This document shows, in pieces, positions 58,904 to 64,000 of a stretch of DNA of 64,000 nucleotides. Each line of letters begins with the position of its first letter. The stretch's first letter is position 1. Under the pieces are notes generated by a model. The model saw only the letters and a program-made list of their open reading frames with translations, did not search any database and was not told where the DNA came from. Made by a program: the position numbers and the translations under genes. The DNA is from Gigaspora margarita (Eukaryota > Glomeromycota > Glomeromycetes > Diversisporales > Gigasporaceae), in contig WTPW01000992.1 of NCBI GenBank assembly GCA_009809945.1, positions 1 to 64,000 of the forward strand. The letters are read 5' to 3'.

Positions 58904-59513
58904 TATTTCAACTCAAAATCTGTAAATTTTAACATTTTTTTATGAATAAGTTTAAATATAATGCAAAATGAGTTGTTAACAAAATATATTGTTCACAAAC
59001 CAAACTAATCTATAAATTTACCATCTGTACAATAAACAAAAATCATTTTATGTGAATAATGAAAGACAAAATCATGTTTAGAAGAAAATGAAACAAAACC
59101 TCAATGAAAGTGCAAATTTTAAAATATAAAAATTTGTTCAGTAGCATAGATTTACATTATAAAATTTTTACATTAATATTGTTAACGCCAATTGCATCAT
59201 AATGATGAATTCGAAATTAATAATCAGTGACGCCAGGTTGAGTTATCCTGCATATATAAGTAAAATATTTTAACTCTTTCCAAAAACGAATAAATGAAAA
59301 TCATTACCCAAAAAAACAGGATAAACGACTATACAACATTTCATGTTACACAAGAAACGTGATCGTTCTATATATTAAAAAAAAGGAAAAATGAGAAAAA
59401 AAAATAAACCTCGCAATATCTTTGAGCCTATCACTTTGCTAACAGATTATCGCCTATAATTAAAGGACGTGTAAACCAGCATATTATAATATTTAATATT
59501 TATTGATCGTAAG
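58904..59513. other. AT-rich spacer, nothing recognised
   Basis: No ORF or repeat recognised. It forms the unrelated left flank of repeat copy B. Confidence 0.5.
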
Positions 59514-61574
59514 TTTTTGGTAATTGATTTTCTTTGACTTAACTTTTTTTGGAAATTTTGGGGTTTGTAGTCTATACTCTATTATTGCGCTTGCGTAAGA
59601 GCAGTGCATGCGAAGCGTTGCGCAAGCTTAAGCGCTCTCAAAATTTTTCACTTATCGACATTGTTTGTATATACAGAACAAGTCATGCGCATGCCCATGC
59701 ACTGGGAGTTTTTAATTTAGCGTTGCTACTGTTATCTTAACTAATTTTGTATTTGGTTATAGCATGGCAATTATCTTTGTTGTGTTACTTGTAGTAGGTT
59801 TAATGATTTAAGGGAAACATTAAGTTTTGCTTTAATTTGCATCTATGTGAATAGAATAAGATGGTTGGTAATTTTGGAACTATGGACGTATTTTTTTTAT
59901 TAGAAATTTCAAAGGTTTTGTCTTATTTCGGTTTATCTGTTTTTAATTTGATTTTCTTTTTGTTTTTTTTTTGTAATTATATGATTGTTATGTGTTATAT
60001 TTGTAGTAGATATTTATTTATTTAAATCATGTTAAAAAAGACCAATTCGGGTGAATTAATTAAAGTGAATGCTTATGTTGTNTNGAAGTTTAACTTAAAT
60101 AATTACATATANTTGTTTGATTGGTATTTGTTTGAATTGGTATTACTGATAATGTCTATTGTAATGTGTTGAGAGAAATTTATTTAAAAAACTTGNTATT
60201 GTGGGAATACATAGTACGTAGTTAAAGTTATGTTAGTATTGGTTTATTATAATGCTCTTATGAGTAGGTGTTAAAATTTATTACAGAATCTGTTAGTTGT
60301 TCTGTATATGTAATATAATATGTAATTGATGTTGAATCGGTTGGTTTAATTTTATTACGGGTTATTACAAAAATTTTGCTAAATGATTATTCTATAATAC
60401 GACATTCGGTGATCAAGGTTGAGATAACTTATCTTAAATNTAATTATAATTATACTATGAGTTGCTGTGATTATTTCTGCGTAATTTATTTGTATCTTAT
60501 TAACCTCAATAAAAGTCTATAATTGGATAAATAGTTGCTTCTTTGAATCGTTAGTGTAAGTTTTATGTTGTTGCTGATTTTTTTTTGTTTTCTTTTTTTT
60601 TTTTCTTCTTCTTCTTTGTAATTAGTTCTATTCTTTTTATGGTTTGTATAAATAGATTTTGTCATTAATAGGAGTGGAGTTGAGTTAACGTTGTTGATAC
60701 GAATTGTGACAGGATTTTGTTGATTTGAGCGTAATAATTAGATGGGTATTTAGGCTTTTTTNTGATTTTAAAACTTTTTGGGTAACAATGGTTGGGTCAA
60801 TCTGTGTTAATATGTGTTGTTACATGATTAATACAATTAAGCCTATTTTAAATCAAACCGATACGGAAAAAATTGTACTGACAATCGCTGTACGCTATCA
60901 AGTAAATAAGGTTTAATCAGTGTTATGGTGAAACTTAAAAAGATCCCTTTTAATTNTTCATGCTAATCTTGTTGAAACGAATTGTGATGATTTTTTGCTG
61001 ATTTAAACGATTCAATAAGACAGGTATTTGATTGCGTTCGTGATTTCAAGGTAAATTTGGGTTTGTTAATGATTTTTAAGTATCTCATGTTTATCGGCGT
61101 GTTGATAGATAGTTAGTATAACTGAGGTTATTTTAAATCGTACTGATACGGAAATGATTTGCTCTTACATTAGTTGTATGTTATTAATTAAGTAAATAAA
61201 AGTCGATGAAACGCGCATATCTTATTTTTTTTAAATAACCTATTCTAGTTCCATAAATATTTTCATAAAAACGATTCAATTTTTTTTAAAATTTTGGACA
61301 TCGCATAAATCGGGTCGCAGTTAGGATTTCATCTTTTTTTCGAGAGTACAAATTAAATTAGTATATACGTACATGATACGAAAATTTTGAAGTAAAAATT
61401 ATACCTATATATAAATAAGTATTTATCGTTTCGAAAAGTCAATGAAAACATATAAGTTATCTTTTTTTCAATTAGCTATTCTAATCGCCTAATATATTTT
61501 TCATTAAACGATTCAATTTTTTCCTAAAATAATTTTTGAATACGAAAAATATTAGCATACACGCGCATGCTAGG

Positions 61575-61825
61575 TAGTGATGCTTGACNAAATTGATTTT
61601 ATTAGTAGACGAAATTAAATCTGACGAAATGACGAAACTCTTGACGAAATTATTTTGATCTATAATTATTAGTTACGAAATTAATTTGAATTAGAATATT
61701 ATTCTAAGGAGTATGCTGTCTAAGTTTATAGAAAAATTTCTTGGTGTTTATATGAAATTTTTGGCACGATCGCAAAATGACGAAACTATTCGTCAATTCA
61801 AAAATAATTTCGTCAAGCATCTATA
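61575..61825. mobile_element. hAT-like MITE, TAGTGATGCTTGAC end (copy B only)
   Basis: Left TAGTGATGCTTGACNAAATT and right inverse TATAGATGCTTGACGAAATT. The flanks ATGCTAGG and ATGGTAGA look like a diverged 8-bp duplication. Copy A at about 4735 (CGCATAATAGGACAAC) is the empty site. The interior has repeated GACGAAAT and GACGAAACT. Confidence 0.75.
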
Positions 61826-62311
61826 ATGGTAGAACAACTCTTGTAAAAAATTTTAATTTTGTTTGCGCGAATAAATTCGTTGTCAAATATTAATGTTAAT
61901 CCGATTTGATAAAGACTCCTCTTTATTACGAGAATTACGAGGATATAGATGCAAATAGTACATTAGATTTATTGTTTCAAAAGTGATAGAAATGCGCATA
62001 TTTTATTATAATTGCTATTAAACATTTTTATTGAATGATTCAATGTTTTTTTTCTAAAAAATTTTCTTTTGGTTATTGCACATATTCATTGATCTCAACT
62101 TATCCCGAGAGTACGAATAATATAACATATACGAACACGGTACAAAAATTTTGGAGAAAAACTATCTTTTCACTTTGTATGCAGTATTTATTATTTCGAA
62201 AAAATGATGAAATGCGCATATGTTATGTTTTTTCATTATATATTCCAACTGTCAAAACCTCTCTCATTAAAACGATTCAATTTTTTTTAGATAATTTTTT
62301 CTAGCTTTCAC

Positions 62312-62504
62312 TAGTGATGGGCAATTTGCAGTTTTTCCAAAAATCCCGCGCGGGATGCGGGATCCCGCGTGTGATCCGCGCGTGATTCGCAGGATTGTTT
62401 ACCGGAATTATGTAATTTTCGGCTGGAATTATGATATTGGCCCGAATTATCCAGCGCATCACGTGATGGATCACGCGCGGGATCCCGCGTGATGCCCATC
62501 ACTA
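62312..62504. mobile_element. hAT-like MITE, TAGTGATGGGCA ends, GCTTTCAC duplication (copy B only)
   Basis: Perfect 12-bp TIRs TAGTGATGGGCA / TGCCCATCACTA and perfect 8-bp duplication GCTTTCAC (62304-62311 and 62505-62512). Copy A at about 5230 has one GCTTTCAC and no insert. The 193-bp body is GC-rich with repeated CGCGGGATC / GATCCCGCG motifs near both ends. The minus-strand frame across it is an artefact of these repeats. Confidence 0.93.
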
Positions 62505-63626
62505 GCTTTCACGTGCATTAATTGAGTTTCGACTAAGATTTGTTTTGCCTATGAGAGTACGAATAATATTAGCATATACGTGCATCTTAAGAAAATTTTC
62601 GGTCAAAAAATAATTATACTTGCATGAATAAACTCATGAACATGATAAAGTTAATATGATTTGAACAAAGTATTCTGACGTTATTTAAAGATTACGCATT
62701 TCTTCTTTATTCGGTAATTTCATAGTCCAAATTTTAAAAATAATATTGACATTAACCAAATATAGCACACATGAATGGATTACATTTTAGTACCATACCT
62801 TAATTATCTTTTTGAATGAACGAAATCTAAAAATCGATTTTTACCCGATATGGTTAGGTGATTGCTTTATGTTTCAGTAACAAAGTTATGCAGTATTTTA
62901 TTCGTGCGATTTTAGTATCACCAATTTACCTTATTATTCATTTGCATTTTTTTTATTATATATACAATCGTCCTTCGTTAAGCGAAAAAACTTGAGCGCA
63001 CTTTCTCTAGCGCTAGAGCTCGCGCTGCGCAATGCACTGCTCTTGATAGAGATAGAGTATATCACCCACAATCTGTTGAAATTTGTGAAACCAAAGACTA
63101 CCAAAAAAAGCCATTTTAAAGAAAATCAATTACCAAAAAAATATTGTCAATCCCCCAAAAAGCAATTACAAAGTAACAACAAGCGCTAACAATTATTTCT
63201 AAGCGTTAATAATTGCAAATGACGATTAAAAAGGATTACCAATTTTTCTAAAATGCACGAATAAAATAATGCATATCTTATCTACTAAATATAAGACAAT
63301 TACCTAACCTTAATTGGTAAAAAAAATATAAAATCTTTGCAAATAAATCTTAATATTAAACCACAAATGTCGCTCTGTTCCACTGGCCAAATATTCTAAT
63401 GTGGTCATTATATCAGAGTGCAGATGTCCGTCTATTCTACTGGCTAATCAAGTAGTCTAATGTGGTCACACCAAGATAAGGCTTATATCTATGTTTTTTT
63501 TAACGCCTTAATCAACTCTCTTAAAATCGTGAAACATGAATTTTCCAAATTTCTTCTGTTATTTGATAACCTAATAAATACAAAATATTTTGAGCGAAAA
63601 AATAGCTAAAAAAAAAAGTCAATCAA

Positions 63627-63830
63627 ATGTTTCATGAATTGGGAAGCGTTTTGTATAATTGTCTCAAGTTTAAGAACAAGTGCAAGTGCAAGAACAAATG
63701 CAAACACAAGTGCAATAACAAGAACAATTGTTTCGCAATAGATAAAAAAAAACATCATATATATCTATTAAAGGAGTATCGTGTGCCAAGCGCCATTAAA
63801 AGTTACGTTTTTGATGCATGTAACACTTAA
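63627..63830 (+). CDS. Possible Lys/Cys-rich micro-ORF (copy B partner)
   Basis: A 67-codon frame with the same ATG and in-frame Lys/Cys repeat as 7508-7702 (NKCKCKNKCKHKCNNKNNC). The C-terminus differs (…VPSAIKSYVFDACNT) because copy A has a TA microsatellite there. Probably translated simple repeat. Confidence 0.12.
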   Translation: MFHELGSVLYNCLKFKNKCKCKNKCKHKCNNKNNCFAIDKKKHHIYLLKEYRVPSAIKSYVFDACNT

Positions 63831-64000
63831 GGCAGGTTTTTATTCTATAAGCATTAAATAAATATAATATAAACGTGCCGGTACGTGCTTACGTATCAAT
63901 GAGAAATTGCCAAAAAATGCGAGCATATGAATTAAAGTGGCTTGAATATATCTTAAAATCACATGATTCTGATCCTTAAATAAATATTTATTCACCGGTT

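Larger units (their letters stand above)
59514..63985 (+). repeat. Copy B of the ~5-kb direct repeat
   Basis: Homologous to 2400-7945 in the same orientation, by eye roughly 95% identical outside insertions. Lacks the four copy-A insertions and has two of its own. The TIR-bearing unit spans 59514-63141. Small frames inside (59549-59740, 60725-60916, 62035-62304, 62992-63189) are not conserved as coding: the 60725 frame differs from its copy-A partner by compensating single-base indels. The right limit may lie beyond the window. Confidence 0.88.

Noticed and set aside
62311..62502. Arg/Asp-rich minus-strand frame
   Set aside because: Coincides exactly with a 193-bp hAT MITE; its apparent residues are repeats of GATCCCGCG.
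2400..63985. A single ~61-kb giant element bounded by the two 5-kb repeats as terminal direct repeats
   Set aside because: No captain recombinase or cargo logic, the interior is unrelated nested transposons plus host-like DNA, and copy B may continue past the window. A direct-repeat pair alone is insufficient.

Overview
The window looks like an AT-rich eukaryotic nuclear contig, most probably from a fungus of the arbuscular-mycorrhizal type (Glomeromycotina). This is inference. It rests on very low GC, two N-filled scaffold gaps (25896-26388 and 42415-42573), a high density of LINE, LTR, Ngaro/DIRS, Helitron-helicase and hAT/mariner-like debris, and one secreted streptogrisin-like S1 protease, a gene type known to be expanded in these fungi. 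No bacterial operon, CRISPR array, rRNA or complete tRNA gene was seen. The only gene that looks intact and host-like is that protease, on the minus strand at 54988-56268.

Layout: 1-2399 AT-rich, featureless. 2400-7945 is copy A of a long direct repeat whose copy B is at 59514-63985. Both contain a noncoding unit with terminal inverted repeats (TIRs) and four ~250-bp internal repeats, and they differ by clean presence/absence of small transposons (mariner-like, hAT-like, a SINE-like retroposon), so each serves as the empty-site control for the other. 8165-9235 is a degenerate satellite-like array. 9561-10097 is a large foldback. 10119-11334 is a broken Pif1/Helitron-type helicase. 12385-18488 is a full-length LTR retrotransposon with gag, protease and a zinc-knuckle ORF but no visible reverse transcriptase. 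20560-32355 is one LINE split by a ~4.25-kb TIR element (22609-26863) and further cut by MITEs. 32893-35510 is a second TIR element, partly homologous to the first in inverted orientation. 37960-40440 is a ~405-bp higher-order repeat. 40440-41330 holds coding-like debris.

42066-47597 is a full-length Ngaro/DIRS-type retrotransposon with the split direct-repeat layout A1 - ORFs - B1 - A2 - B2. It has a SAP-like motif and a CCHC knuckle in Gag, a decayed RT/RNase H, and a tyrosine recombinase whose catalytic residues are all in an open frame. 48155-49123 is a CGAAAC-rich repeat element. 49132-59513 is the most host-like stretch and carries the protease gene.

Two signals cut across elements. 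First, nonsense codons in the LINE, the LTR element and the Ngaro element repeatedly sit where tryptophan is expected (TGG to TGA or TAG), with long stretches free of frameshifts, pointing to transition-driven decay. Second, an ~85-nt core is shared by three structurally unrelated repeats (6001-6093, 9715-9935 in both foldback arms, 19875-19970).
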